Shown: positions 32,267 through 42,136 of the stretch, piece by piece
How the letters are laid out: each line of letters begins with the position of its first letter
Position numbering within the stretch: the stretch's first letter is position 1
From: Rhizopus arrhizus
Taxonomy: Eukaryota > Mucoromycota > Mucoromycetes > Mucorales > Rhizopodaceae
Direction of reading: 5' to 3'
Length of the DNA: 64,000 bases
NCBI GenBank assembly: GCA_024220505.1
Contig: JAKZZE010000007.1
Coordinates: forward strand, 372,001-436,000
The notes under the pieces: generated by a model
Seen by the model: only the letters and a program-made list of their open reading frames with translations
The model's database searches: none
What the model was told of the DNA's origin: nothing
Position numbers and translations under genes: made by a program

Positions 32267-34143
32267 CGAACATTACCTTGCTTATGCTTCTTTTTCTCCT
32301 GAACTTGTTTCAACGCTTTCTGAAACGGACTGATGACTTCATCATCATTTAAAAGGTCATTCATAACCTCATCCGCAGGATGTGTTTGCATGATCTCTGA
32401 TTCAGTAATGGTCTGTTTCTCGACCTTCTCAACATTATGAACCGCTATGCGTGAATCATTTCTGTTATGAACTTTCTCTTCAAATGATCTACGCCTTTGG
32501 GAAAAATTACCAGTATAGTTTTTGGGTGCATCTTTGTGTGCTCTAAAACCCGTATCTTTATTTATATAATGGTCACGACGTTTTTCCATTTCTCGACATT
32601 TGTCAAGGTGACCAGGGGTATATTTGTCCCCACAATAGCGACATTTAGGCATGCTGTGTGCGGGCCTTTTGTGAAAATTTCTTTCCCTATTCTTGTTTGC
32701 AGGAAAGTATCTCTGCTCGTCGCCATGAAACTTTCTTTTCGTTTCCGTAAGTCTTGGTGCCTTATTGTTGGCAGACTTGAGTTGGGGTCTTTCCTGATTT
32801 TTCAAATCAGGGAAGCTCTTCTTGCATTCTTCTATAAAATGCATCTTGTTGTTCTCTATGATTGTCTGAATGTTCGACAACGAGTCATCTTCCAAGATGA
32901 ACTCAGCATTCTTCTTTGCGCGTATTTCAGCCAGTTTTCTTTCCAAACAATCCTTGACAGGTGCAATCAACGTGCTCAAGAAATGCATTACTGCCAGAGA
33001 ACTGTCTGCAAACTTGGCTTTGGTCATGAGATCTATATACCTGTCAACGTACGTGTTCAAGTATTCGCCATTGAGCTGCCTTATTCTCATCAGCTTTTGA
33101 CGATACTGCAAGTAGGTGAAGGACTCACCAAACTTGCCTATGAGAGCGGCCTTGATTCCTTCCCAATTACTGTTCTTGAAATCAGCTACAGTCAGCTTAT
33201 GTTGGAGCCAATTGATGCTCCTATCATCCTGGCCATTTTCAATGGATACCTGGAGATATCTCAGCCCGTTCTTGTCAATGTTGACATTGTAGTGTTTCAG
33301 GACTGTCTCAAACTTCCTGATGAAATCCTTTACCGTTTTAAAGGCATTATCATTCTTCACATCATCAGGGCTGATCTTGCTAGCATTGTAATGCTTAAGA
33401 CTGTAAGCAGCGCTGACCAACAGGCGAAAGGGAGGAATGACCTTGATGGGGATGGTAGGCTCAGATTCACGAGTATTGTTGGTATTGCTCCCAACCTCAT
33501 TCATCTTTCGGCTAATTTCATTAGCGATGATCTCATCCAGCTTGGTAATACGCTCCTCATAGTATTCCAAATCTTCCCTGTACTCGCGTATTTGAATCTT
33601 AAGAGCCTTTCTTTTAGACTCATCTTCTTCCAAATCACGTTTCTCAACTAACTTGTCGAGCAAGCCAGTCGTCTCATCATACTTACGATGAAAGTGATTT
33701 AATTTCTCATAAGATCTGCTCTTATTGTTCGAGACAGACTTAGAATAACGCGAGGCGTTCTTTTTCTCACCACTAATGGCGCGGCGAGCGTTGTTCAGAG
33801 GTGCATCCTCCATCACAACGTCATCTTCAGCAGTGGACAGACTAATGGCGTCACCACGTACCAAAGACGATTCGTCCTTCTTTATAGAAAGAGAGTTAAG
33901 TCTCTCCCCTATAGCACCACTGACTGAGTCAGCAGGAGAAGGCGAACGAGAACGGGAACCAGTGACCATTTCCACGTAGGAAGGTGACCCAGGACGGTCA
34001 GAAAAGTTGTCCAGGCCAGGAGCCACAGGAGAAACAGGACGAGAAGAAGTAACCTCAGAAACAACAGAGGACAAAGAAGAGACAGAAGAGATGGAAGCAC
34101 GAGATGTGCGAGTGGGGCGGTTGTTGCGGGTGATGACGGCCAT
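32185..34143 (-). CDS. gypsy B gag (652 aa)
   Basis: The start ATG at 34143 lies 43 bp downstream of the 5' LTR (MAVITRNNRPTRTSRAS). The protein has a Ser-rich N-terminus and a charged coiled coil (LDKLVEKRDLEEDESKRKAL). A retrotransposon-gag domain follows (FIRKFETVLKHYNVNID, NWLQHKLTVADF, GEYLNTYVDRYIDLM), then a zinc knuckle CRYCGDKYTPGHLDKC. The frame is uninterrupted and ends in the pol overlap. It is longer than the gag part of gypsy F. Confidence 0.9.
   Translation of the reverse strand: MAVITRNNRPTRTSRASISSVSSLSSVVSEVTSSRPVSPVAPGLDNFSDRPGSPSYVEMVTGSRSRSPSPADSVSGAIGERLNSLSIKKDESSLVRGDAISLSTAEDDVVMEDAPLNNARRAISGEKKNASRYSKSVSNNKSRSYEKLNHFHRKYDETTGLLDKLVEKRDLEEDESKRKALKIQIREYREDLEYYEERITKLDEIIANEISRKMNEVGSNTNNTRESEPTIPIKVIPPFRLLVSAAYSLKHYNASKISPDDVKNDNAFKTVKDFIRKFETVLKHYNVNIDKNGLRYLQVSIENGQDDRSINWLQHKLTVADFKNSNWEGIKAALIGKFGESFTYLQYRQKLMRIRQLNGEYLNTYVDRYIDLMTKAKFADSSLAVMHFLSTLIAPVKDCLERKLAEIRAKKNAEFILEDDSLSNIQTIIENNKMHFIEECKKSFPDLKNQERPQLKSANNKAPRLTETKRKFHGDEQRYFPANKNRERNFHKRPAHSMPKCRYCGDKYTPGHLDKCREMEKRRDHYINKDTGFRAHKDAPKNYTGNFSQRRRSFEEKVHNRNDSRIAVHNVEKVEKQTITESEIMQTHPADEVMNDLLNDDEVISPFQKALKQVQEKKKHKQGNVRCYSLKTKEETHPTMLQSPYSLHTPFY
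32251..32257 (-). promoter_or_regulatory. putative -1 ribosomal frameshift heptamer T TTA AAA
   Basis: On the minus strand gag is read AGT TTA AAA ACA, so the heptamer T TTA AAA is in the exact X XXY YYZ phase. Slipping back one base enters the pol frame (AAC AAA AGA). It lies within the gag-pol overlap, about 65 nt before the gag stop. Function is inferred from phase and position. Confidence 0.6.
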
Positions 34144-34186
34144 GTTTGTAGTGGTGGTAGTAGTTGGAGTGGCTTATTGAAAAAAA

Positions 34187-34320
34187 TGAGATGTTTGGTA
34201 CTTATAATATGAAAACAGTAAGAAGTCAATAGCTAACAACTACTATTTATTAAGTAAGAAAAAGGAGAGGAACTAATAATTTAGAATGAACCCTGGATTA
34301 TATTGTCTGACTATTAATTA
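34187..34320 (-). repeat. gypsy B 5' LTR, inner piece
   Basis: The first 134 bp of the LTR (plus coordinates) up to the TA target of M2. On the minus strand the LTR ends CATCTCA and is followed at once by TTTTTTTCAATAAGCC. Confidence 0.95.
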
Positions 34321-35981
34321 CAGTAGGTGGAAAAATGGTCCGGATGTTTTTAAATTATTCACAAATATCGCTATAGCTTTACCAAATCTCAACCAAATTG
34401 AACAAAACAAACATTATTTTGAAGAGAAAACATTGCTTTATTTTTAGTAAAAATTTGATATGTCACACAAAAGTTCAAAGGGAGCTACAAAAGATCAAGT
34501 ATTTCAGCAACATCCGGACCATTTTTCAGGGTGTTCCATGATATCGGTTAGTAGTCTGTATATCCCCCTTTTGCTTGAATAACAGCTTTGATTCTATCCG
34601 GCATACTATCTATTTACTTTCTACAATCATCTTTTGTAAATCTCGCTCATTGTTCTTAAATTCGATCCCATAATTCATGTACACCTTTAGCTCTGGTTTC
34701 ATACGCACTTAACCTTAGCTTCAGGTGATGCCAAACGTGTTCAATCGGGTTTAGATCCGGGCTCTGAGCAGGCCAACTATAAATAGACTTGCTGTCGAAG
34801 TTGTTTTCTTCAAACCAAGCTTTTGCGACCTTCGACGTATGTTTAGGATCGTTATCCTGCTGGAAGTAGATGTTTTTGGAGTCATAATTGTAGTAATTTA
34901 GGGTGTCCATTAGCGTTGTGTCCAATATATGTACATAGTCCTCTTTCTCCATTGTTCCATCATAGATACGACAAGCATACCCAGGACCATTGTATATAAT
35001 ACAGCCCTACATCATAACGCTGCCTCCACCTCCTTTTACTGTTAAGTCAAGATGGTGGAATCGAAGCTTATCATCTACTCTTTTCCAGTAGTACTTTACA
35101 CCGTCTGATCCCAAACGTTTACCTTAGTCTCGTCAGAGAATACCATACGACGCCAATCATCTTTTGTCCAATCCTTGTGGGCGTTGGCCCATGCAAGTCG
35201 CTTTTTCATATGAATAGCCTTTAAAAACGGCTTGTGCTTCTTAATACGAGCTTGGAATCCCATCGATTTTAAAAGTTTTAAGCAAGCAGAGTAGCCAATT
35301 GCGCATCCAACGTCACATAAATATCGTTGTACATCCTTCCCCGTCTTTAATTTACCTGATATGACTGACCGTCTGATGTAGGACTTGGTTGTAGCAGTAA
35401 TTTCGGACTTGCGGCCTGGTTTAAGGGGCCTCATGTTAGGAAACCATCTTCGCTTATAGTCACTGATGGTGCTTTTCTTGACTCCCGGCACTCGTTTTAT
35501 GATGGGTAATTAAGAACGACCAGATTTGAGTAAGGACTTGATGTTATCTTGTACGTCCAAAGGCAAAGAGCGAACCATATTTGTATAAAACAGCAGTAAT
35601 AACGAAAGAAGAAGAAGACCTGCTAAATCAGCAAAAAAAAAAGTAGATATTTATATTTTTTTTTTGATTATTCATACGAATCAAATGTATTATTAATCAT
35701 CTGAGACAAAAGTGACGGCTTCTGAGTCAGCAGCTTTGAACAATCTGGGTAATTAAAATTCTATAGGGCACCCTGAAAAATGGTCCGGATGTTGCTGAAA
35801 TATTTGATCTTTTGTAGCTCCCTTTGAACTTTTGTGTGACATATCAAATTTTTACTAAAAATAAAGCAATGTTTTCTCTTCAAAATAATGTTTGTTTTGT
35901 TCAATTTGGTTGAGATTTGGTAAAGCTATAGCGATATTTGTGAATAATTTAAAAACATCCGGACCATTTTTCCACCTACTG
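34321..35981 (-). mobile_element. Tc1-like element M2 (1661 bp, DD37E-type) in the LTR of gypsy B
   Basis: Inverted repeats of 213 bp (34321-34533, 35769-35981) start CAGTAGGTGG and are flanked by TA (34319-34320, 35982-35983). The outer motif GGAAAAATGGTCCGGATG has an inverted copy (CATCCGGACCATTTTTC) at the inner edge of the same repeat. Confidence 0.95.
34548..35578 (-). pseudogene. M2 transposase, broken
   Basis: A Tc1-family transposase of the same subfamily as M1. The start ATG is at 35578 (MVRSLPLDVQDNIKSLLKSG), with an in-frame TAA soon after. It then has KKSTISDYKRRW, MVFSDETKVNV, a frameshift near 35100, IYFQQDNDPKHTSK and SPDLNPIEHVWHHLK, with 37 residues between D and E. Stops and frameshifts make it non-functional. 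Confidence 0.85.
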
Positions 35982-35983
35982 TA

Positions 35984-36059
35984 TATAGTCTGACGTAGGC
36001 TTGACTGAGATCAATCATAAAATAATAAATAAAGACATCATTAATGACCAAACACGACA
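35984..36059 (-). repeat. gypsy B 5' LTR, outer piece
   Basis: The last 76 bp of the split LTR (TATAGTCTGACGTAGG ... CACGACA), followed by the AAGCC duplication at 36060-36064. Confidence 0.95.
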
Positions 36060-36064
36060 AAGCC

Positions 36065-36231
36065 AAGATATCTGATTGCAGATGTAGAGTTGCGGTCGTG
36101 CCATGTAGTGATTCCTTGTGATGACAAGAAGGATTGCCATGTCGGGTTAGGACAGCCAGATAGGGAAAAGGCTTCGGTTTTGCCGAGGTTAAGCTTAGCG
36201 TTTGACGCTTGAGCATATTCGTCATAACGTA
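36065..36231 (-). pseudogene. LINE L ORF2, short RT-thumb segment
   Basis: The minus strand reads YDEYAQASNAKLNLGKTEAF and ends IRYLGFVVFG, which directly follow the YADD block in the next segment. It lies between M3 (5' side) and gypsy B (3' side). Confidence 0.85.
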
Positions 36232-37886
36232 CAGTGACTCCCAAAAGTGTCCCAATGTTTTGTAATTTTGTCTTTCACTGTCATTGGTGCTATTGCTATT
36301 TGCATAAAATATGTCTTGTTGTACCTCATTTGAAAGCTACGGTAGTGTAGATGTAAGTGGTACAAGTTACGTCTCAATTGATGTAGCGCAGGCGGAGATA
36401 AATCATATACAAAACGAGCGGTGCATTGGGACACTTTTGGGAGCATATTGAAAAAATCGGAATATCTTTATTTATTTATTATTAATAGTCTGTCTAACGT
36501 CCTTTGTTCTGAATACACTTTTGTATACGTTGTGGCATACTTTCTATAACTTTTTGACACTCTTCCGGCTTCATAAGGTCGTACCAGACCTTAGTCACAC
36601 GTTCATAAAGCTCGTTCATGCCTTTTGGTGCGGTTTCATAGTCATTAAGTCTCCTTTTCAGCAATGACCACATATTTTCGATAGGGTTTAAGTCCGGAGA
36701 TTGTGCAGGCCATTGTAAAACAGTATAAGATTGTTTTTGGAGGTACTCCTTTACTAATTTTGATGTATGCTTAGGGTCGTTGTCATGCTGGAAAATCACC
36801 TGGTGACGTTCGAAGCCTAATTTACTGACACCATACTCAATTGTACGCTCCAGTTCATCCTCCAAAATCTCTTTATACAATTCTTTGTCCATATTACCAT
36901 TGATTTTGCACATCCAACCGACTCCAGCATAGGTAATAGCACTCCACAACATAATACTGCCTCCACCGTGTTTAACAGTCATCTTCACATGATGAGATTT
37001 TAGGCTTTCCCCTGATCGAATCCATGCCCAGGTGCGTCCATCCGAATTAAATTTGTTTATTTTTGTTTCGTCTGACCAAATAACACGTTTCCAGTCATCT
37101 ACTGTCCAGTCCTTGTGAGCAATACACCAAGAAAGTCTGTTTCGGATATTCTTCGCGCTGAGTAATGGCTTCTTTGGCTTCTCAATCGCACCTAAGCCTG
37201 CCTTCCGAAGGGCTCTACGAACTGTTTCGACACCTACTTTCTTTCCAATATCGTTTTCAAGGCATTCGGTAACCTTCACAGCACTAGGAACACGATTTTT
37301 GGTGACCTGGCGTACACAGTAACGTTCATCGGCTGCAGACAACACCTTGGGTCGGCCCATGTTTGGCTTCATAACACCAGCGCAATGGGTTTTTCGCAGT
37401 CTCCCAACCGTACTCTTGCTTAAACCCGTCAATTCTTCCACCTCCCGAACCGACTTACCTTGTTTAAGGAGAGAAATAGCTTGAAATACCATATCTTGGG
37501 GGACTTGTTTCATATTGAGATTTAATGAGCGAGTTATAGCAGAGTAGGAGCTTAAAACTTCAGCAAATGATAATTTGGACATCAGATACGTTTGCGAAGC
37601 TAATATATGCAGTTTGGTGATTGTATGCAAGTTGTGGGTGGATATTTTGTAGATATTCCGATTTTTTCAATATGCTCCCAAAAGTGTCCCAATGCACCGC
37701 TCGTTTTGTATATGATTTATCTCCGCCTGCGCTACATCAATTGAGACGTAACTTGTACCACTTACATCTACACTACCGTAGCTTTCAAATGAGGTACAAC
37801 AAGACATATTTTATGCAAATAGCAATAGCACCAATGACAGTGAAAGACAAAATTACAAAACATTGGGACACTTTTGGGAGTCACTG
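36232..37886 (-). mobile_element. Tc1-like element M3 (1655 bp, DD34E-type), intact
   Basis: Inverted repeats of about 236 bp (36232-36467, 37651-37886) start CAGTGACTCCC and are flanked by TA (36230-36231, 37887-37888). The outer motif CTCCCAAAAGTGTCCCAATG has a perfect inverted copy near the inner edge of the same repeat. The transposase frame is complete, so this copy may be autonomous. Confidence 0.95.
36494..37513 (-). CDS. Tc1-like transposase of M3 (339 aa), intact
   Basis: Cut-and-paste transposase. The ATG at 37513 (MKQVPQDMVFQAISLLKQG) gives 339 residues, normal for Tc1; the frame is open further upstream but into the terminal repeat. Two helix-turn-helix units (KSVREVEELTGLSKSTVGRL and VGVETVRRALRKAGL) are separated by a GRPKVLS hook. 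The catalytic triad is in VIWSDETKINKF, VIFQHDNDPKHTSK and SPDLNPIENMWSLLK, with 34 residues between the second Asp and the Glu (DD34E). Confidence 0.95.
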   Translation of the reverse strand: MKQVPQDMVFQAISLLKQGKSVREVEELTGLSKSTVGRLRKTHCAGVMKPNMGRPKVLSAADERYCVRQVTKNRVPSAVKVTECLENDIGKKVGVETVRRALRKAGLGAIEKPKKPLLSAKNIRNRLSWCIAHKDWTVDDWKRVIWSDETKINKFNSDGRTWAWIRSGESLKSHHVKMTVKHGGGSIMLWSAITYAGVGWMCKINGNMDKELYKEILEDELERTIEYGVSKLGFERHQVIFQHDNDPKHTSKLVKEYLQKQSYTVLQWPAQSPDLNPIENMWSLLKRRLNDYETAPKGMNELYERVTKVWYDLMKPEECQKVIESMPQRIQKCIQNKGR

Positions 37887-39461
37887 TATACAGAAGCGTT
37901 GGAAGTCATCTTGATTTTGGAAAAAAACTGCAATATCATCAGCATAAGCAAGTATTTTCACAGGAGGGGGAGGAACCAGTTGTAGACCAGATGGCGTGGG
38001 AGACGCGCGATATTGAAAACCCTTAATGGCGGTGTCATTCACGATAGAGCGTAGAAAGGGGTCAAAGGCAATGTTAAACAGCAGTGGTGATAGCGGGTCG
38101 CCCTGTCTAAGACCTCGTTCCTGTGTAAATGGCGTTGTGATGAAGCCATTGATGTTGAGGTGAATATGTGATTCAAAGAAGAGCTTACATATCGTAGAGA
38201 CGAGAGAAGGGGGGAATCCAAACTGGAGCATCACCTTTCGAAGATATTCGGGGTGTACCCGATCGTATGCCTTTTCCTGGTCGAGTAATAGACAAATTTC
38301 AGAAGATTGTTTTTGTTCTGCTTCAACTTTAGCAAGCTGCATCATAAGACCATTATCGCCGATGAATCGTTGCGGCATAAAACCTTTCTGAGCATCATGG
38401 ATCAAGGATGAACAGTGTGTTAATAAGCGGGCAGAGAGTAGCCTGGTAAACACCTTCGCATCGGTGTTGATAAGCGAAATGGGTCGCCAATTTTGAAGTA
38501 GATTGAGGTCACCTTTCTTTGGCAGGAGTACTGTACATGTAGAAGTTCAACTTTTGGGGAATAAGCCAGATGTGAGGTCTTGGTTATAGATGTGAAGAAT
38601 GAACGGCTGCATTGACTCTGTTCGAAGGATCAGCGATAAGACTTCGTAAGGAATACCGTCGATCCCGGGACTACTAGCAGTTGGACAACGACCAGATGCG
38701 TGTATTAGTTCATCTATGGAGAAAGGTGTCATAAGAGCAACAGACGCCTCGGATGGTAATCTATCCTGTGTAGAAATGTGAGTGAGCATTTTATCAAGGT
38801 TTTCGGAGGATATTGGGTCACAAGAATAGAGTTGCTTATAGAAGCGTTTGGCAATAGTCTGAATCTCGTTGGCATCGGATGTACATTCGGACTCAGGGGT
38901 GTCTTTCAGGCTCGGAATATGGCGCGAAGCAGCTCTGGTATTGATAGTGCGTTTAAGGTATCCAGCTGAGGTTTCCCCATGTTCTCGCCAATGTTTACCG
39001 GCTCTAAGGATATTGTTCCTCACGATCTCGTTTTGTAATGAGCCAATCTGTCGTTCGACAACTTCCAAGAGGGGGTTCAATGCACCACTTTGCTTAAAAG
39101 AACGGAGAATACGATTGCGCTTACTTTGTAGACGACGAAGCTGCTGTGAGCGCCAAGAGGCATGATGACGTCCAAAGGATTGTGCTAGTTGCTTGATTTT
39201 GTGTTTCAATTGTTCCCAGAGCAGGTGTGGCTCCGTTATATCTAATGTGAGAGAGGACGCATATTCCTCAAGCATTCGAGATAGAGCATCAACAAATCGT
39301 TTGTTTTGTAGGAAGTTAGGATTCATACGCCACAAACCAGGTCCATTGGACTCACTGGTCAATTTGAGAGAGACTGTGATCAGAGCATGATCGGTCCATT
39401 GATTGTTGATAAAATCTATAGAAGGAGAGCATATAGATGAGTGTAGAGATGGAGTGGCATA
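37887..39461 (-). pseudogene. LINE L ORF2: end of endonuclease and reverse transcriptase
   Basis: The minus strand continues the endonuclease (NQWTDHALITVSLKL) and the linker, then a frameshift near 38545 (after SGLFPKS). RT follows: NWRPISLINTDAKVFTRLL, QKGFMPQRFI, LLLDQEKAYDRVHPEYL, GLRQGDPLSPLLFNIAFDPF and the catalytic LAYADDIAVFF. M3 splits the protein just after FQRFC. M4 splits it at the 5' side. Confidence 0.85.
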
Positions 39462-41131
39462 CAGTGGCTCACAAAATTGTACAAGTGTTTTGCATTTTTT
39501 GCTTCAGTAGGATTTATCGACACTAAAACGATAAATAAGCTACAGCATGTTATACATCATTCGAAAGTATAGCTTCTTGGCGTTTTGCTAATATTATTTA
39601 GTCGGCGATAAAATCAGTTTTGATAGAGTTATGACCGTTTACAAATGCCGACTACACTTGTACAATTTTGGGACCGTTTCAAATATTTCAATATCAGCTT
39701 ATAATCTTGCTCGTCACAGCGCGTAAGCCACCAGAAAAGATTTTTTTTTATTCTTCAATGCTCAAAGTATGTTTTTCTTTCCTTTTTTGCCATTTTACTT
39801 ACATCTACAGGAGCTAACTGCTATATAAAAGTGTACCAACGTCCAATATGCAACCTATCAGTGAATATCTCCGTAATCGTATCATCAGCTGCTTAAAAAG
39901 CGGATACTCTATATCAAAAACAGTAAAAATAACTGGAGCAAGCCGTGGAACTGTTCAGAATGTTCGAAAAACAATAAAAAACGAAGTAAAGAGCATTAAA
40001 GCAGGTCGCCCCAAGTTACTCAGCAGCAGGGATGATCAGTATTTAGTCCGATTGGTAACTGTTAAAGGTCAAGAGAATGCAGTAGAAGCCAGAAACACAC
40101 TTGAGAATGACTTGCAAAAGATTGTATCAGCTGAAACAGTTCGAAGATCGTTGCGTAGGTCTGGTTTAACCTCTTTTGTGAAGCCTCAAAAACCATTGCT
40201 CAGTGAAGTAAACAGACGAAAGCGATTGGACTGGGCTCTTAATCACGTTGACTGGACCATAGAAGACTGGAAACGCGTGATTTGGTCTGATGAGACTAAA
40301 GTTAATCGTTTTGGATCGGATGGTAAGCTTTATGCTTGGAAACAACCAAATGAGAAGCTTAAAAGAAGGCATGTAAAGCAAACCGTAAAACATGGTGGAG
40401 GCTCACTTATGGTTTGGAGCTGTATTAGCTGGTACGGGGTTGGGTATATTGTCGACGTAGGCAAGAATATGGACAAGAGTGTCTATTTATCTGTACTGCA
40501 AGATGATTTGGTGAAGTCTATGACCGACTATTGTAAAGAAAATGGCCTGAGAATGACTGATTTTGAATTTATGCAAGATAACGATCCGAAGCATAAGTCC
40601 AAAATCGTATCTGAATGGCTGTCTAAACAGGATTTTACAACAATGGAGTGGCCTCCACAGTCTCCAGACTTAAATCCAATTGAAAATATGTGGAATACCT
40701 TAAAAAAAACGCTTGTTTAAGCAGTACGATTTTCCTCCTATCTCTATGAATGAACTATGGACTCGTACGTTCGAGACTTGGTACGAAATTACCGAAAAAG
40801 AATGTCAAATTTATATTGAAACTATGCCTCAACGATGTATTGACATTATAGAAAATAAGGGTCTTTGGATCAACTATTAGCGCACACTTTTAAATAAAAA
40901 CCTTATTGTAAAACATCGGTCTCAAAATTGTACAAGTGTAGTCGGCATTTGTAAACGGTCATAACTCTATCAAAACTGATTTTATCGCCGACTAAATAAT
41001 ATTAGCAAAACGCCAAGAAGCTATACTTTCAAATGATGTATAATATGCTGTAGCTTATTTATCGTTTTAGTGTCGATAAATCCTACTGAAGCAAAAAATG
41101 CAAAACACTTGTACAATTTTGTGAGCCACTG
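39462..41131 (+). mobile_element. Tc1-like element M4 (1670 bp, DD34E-type)
   Basis: Inverted repeats of ~214 bp (39462-39675, 40917-41131) start CAGTGGCTCAC and are flanked by TA (39460-39461, 41132-41133). The outer motif CAAAATTGTACAAGTG has a perfect inverted copy near the inner edge of the same repeat. The insertion lies in the LINE L endonuclease, within its conserved DYI motif. Confidence 0.95.
39848..40880 (+). pseudogene. M4 transposase with a single frameshift in an A-run
   Basis: A Tc1-family transposase starting at 39848 (MQPISEYLRNRIISCLKSGY). It has the GRPKLLS hook, VIWSDETKVNRF, FEFMQDNDPKHKSK and SPDLNPIENMWNTLK (DD34E). An A8 run at about 40702-40709 shifts the frame after NTLKK. 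The remaining ~55 residues (MNELWTRTFETWYE ... IENKGLWINY) follow in another frame to the stop at 40878-40880. Only one base separates this copy from an intact gene. Confidence 0.9.
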
Positions 41132-41197
41132 TATATGTAATCTATGGTACTTAAAGAGATGCCACGCCGAAATGTCGGGTGTGTATCTAAAGGACGG

Positions 41198-41612
41198 TGA
41201 TGTATCCATCATTCATAACTCGATATGAAAACAGTATTAATAAGCTACATGTAAAATATATCCAATAGATAGGCTACAGGTTAATTCGGATAATCTTCAT
41301 CAAGGATAAGATGCTGCGTAATTGCACGGTTAAATTATATTAAATCCAGGGACTAAATCACAGTCAATCGCAGTCAATCATATACGAGTATTCTATGGAT
41401 AAATGCTTATGATGACAAAGATAACAATGGAGGAACACGTAACCATTATCTATTTGTCATCAGTTATATCATACTCATTAATTATTAATCCATGACATGA
41501 AATATTATCCGTGTATGAAAAGTATAAATAGAGTATCATTTTCTTATTAAATAAAGCAATCTCTTTATCGAGTCTCGTCCTCTCTTGTTCCTTTCTATTC
41601 TTGGATAAATCA
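41198..41612. repeat. solo LTR, family C (415 bp)
   Basis: TGATGTATCCATC ... CTTGGATAAATCA, flanked by GACGG (41193-41197, 41613-41617). An inverted copy at 48152-48567 is the 5' LTR of gypsy C. It interrupts the LINE L endonuclease. Confidence 0.95.
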
Positions 41613-42136
41613 GACGGAACATACAGTTGTGCATATGTTGCTCCATGACGCGTAAGTGGAGAGTAATTGAAGTCACCAGTGATTATCAATCGACTAGATG
41701 TGGACTGAAGGAGAGAGATCATAGGTGCAAACTCAGCTAAAGATGTGAAAAACTGTCGTCGCTGGGATTGCTCGGCAGGTGCATAGATGGTCATAACATA
41801 GAAAGGAGAAAAATAGGAGTTGACGTGGCTAACATTACCAATCAAAAAGCGGTGATCAAATGCAGACAAGACTGGAGTGATGGTAATATTTTTGTTAAGG
41901 GAAACAATACCACAGTGGGAGGACCAGAGGCTTGAGCTGGCCTGTAATAGCATATTTAAGGATTTTTGGATATCCAAAGGAGCGGCATGTGTTTCTTGCA
42001 TAGTTAGAATGTCTAAGGATTGGTGGCGGAGGAAGTTGGTAAAAGACTGTCTTCTGGGTATATCGGATGGTTTGGATAGACTCCGACAGTTAATAGAGCC
42101 TATCTTAACCGAAGTTAATCGACGTTCCTCACTCAT
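41613..42136 (-). pseudogene. LINE L ORF2 N-terminus: EEP endonuclease
   Basis: The ATG at 42136 overlaps the upstream stop as ATGA. The protein reads VKIGSINCRSLSK (metal-binding Asn), ILTMQETHA (catalytic Glu), VMTIYAPAE and RLIITGDFNYSP (Asp/Asn), the APE-like motifs that nick target DNA. After the solo LTR C it continues in frame (41192-41134) to HPTFRRGISLSTIDYIYATP, across M4. Confidence 0.9.

Larger units (their letters stand above)
26696..36059 (-). mobile_element. Ty3/gypsy chromovirus B, complete; contains M5b and M2
   Basis: LTRs of 210 bp lie at 26696-26905 and at 34187-34320 plus 35984-36059 (the second split by M2); I see no difference between them. The target duplication AAGCC is at 26691-26695 and 36060-36064, within LINE L. 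The interior encodes gag and pol on the minus strand, with a -1 overlap. M5b interrupts pol at 29962-31591, and its removal with one TA restores the frame. This is one of the youngest elements in the window. Confidence 0.95.

Noticed and set aside
32497..33651. A 384-codon plus-strand frame
   Set aside because: It is the antisense shadow of gypsy B gag, which has clear gag and zinc-knuckle motifs.
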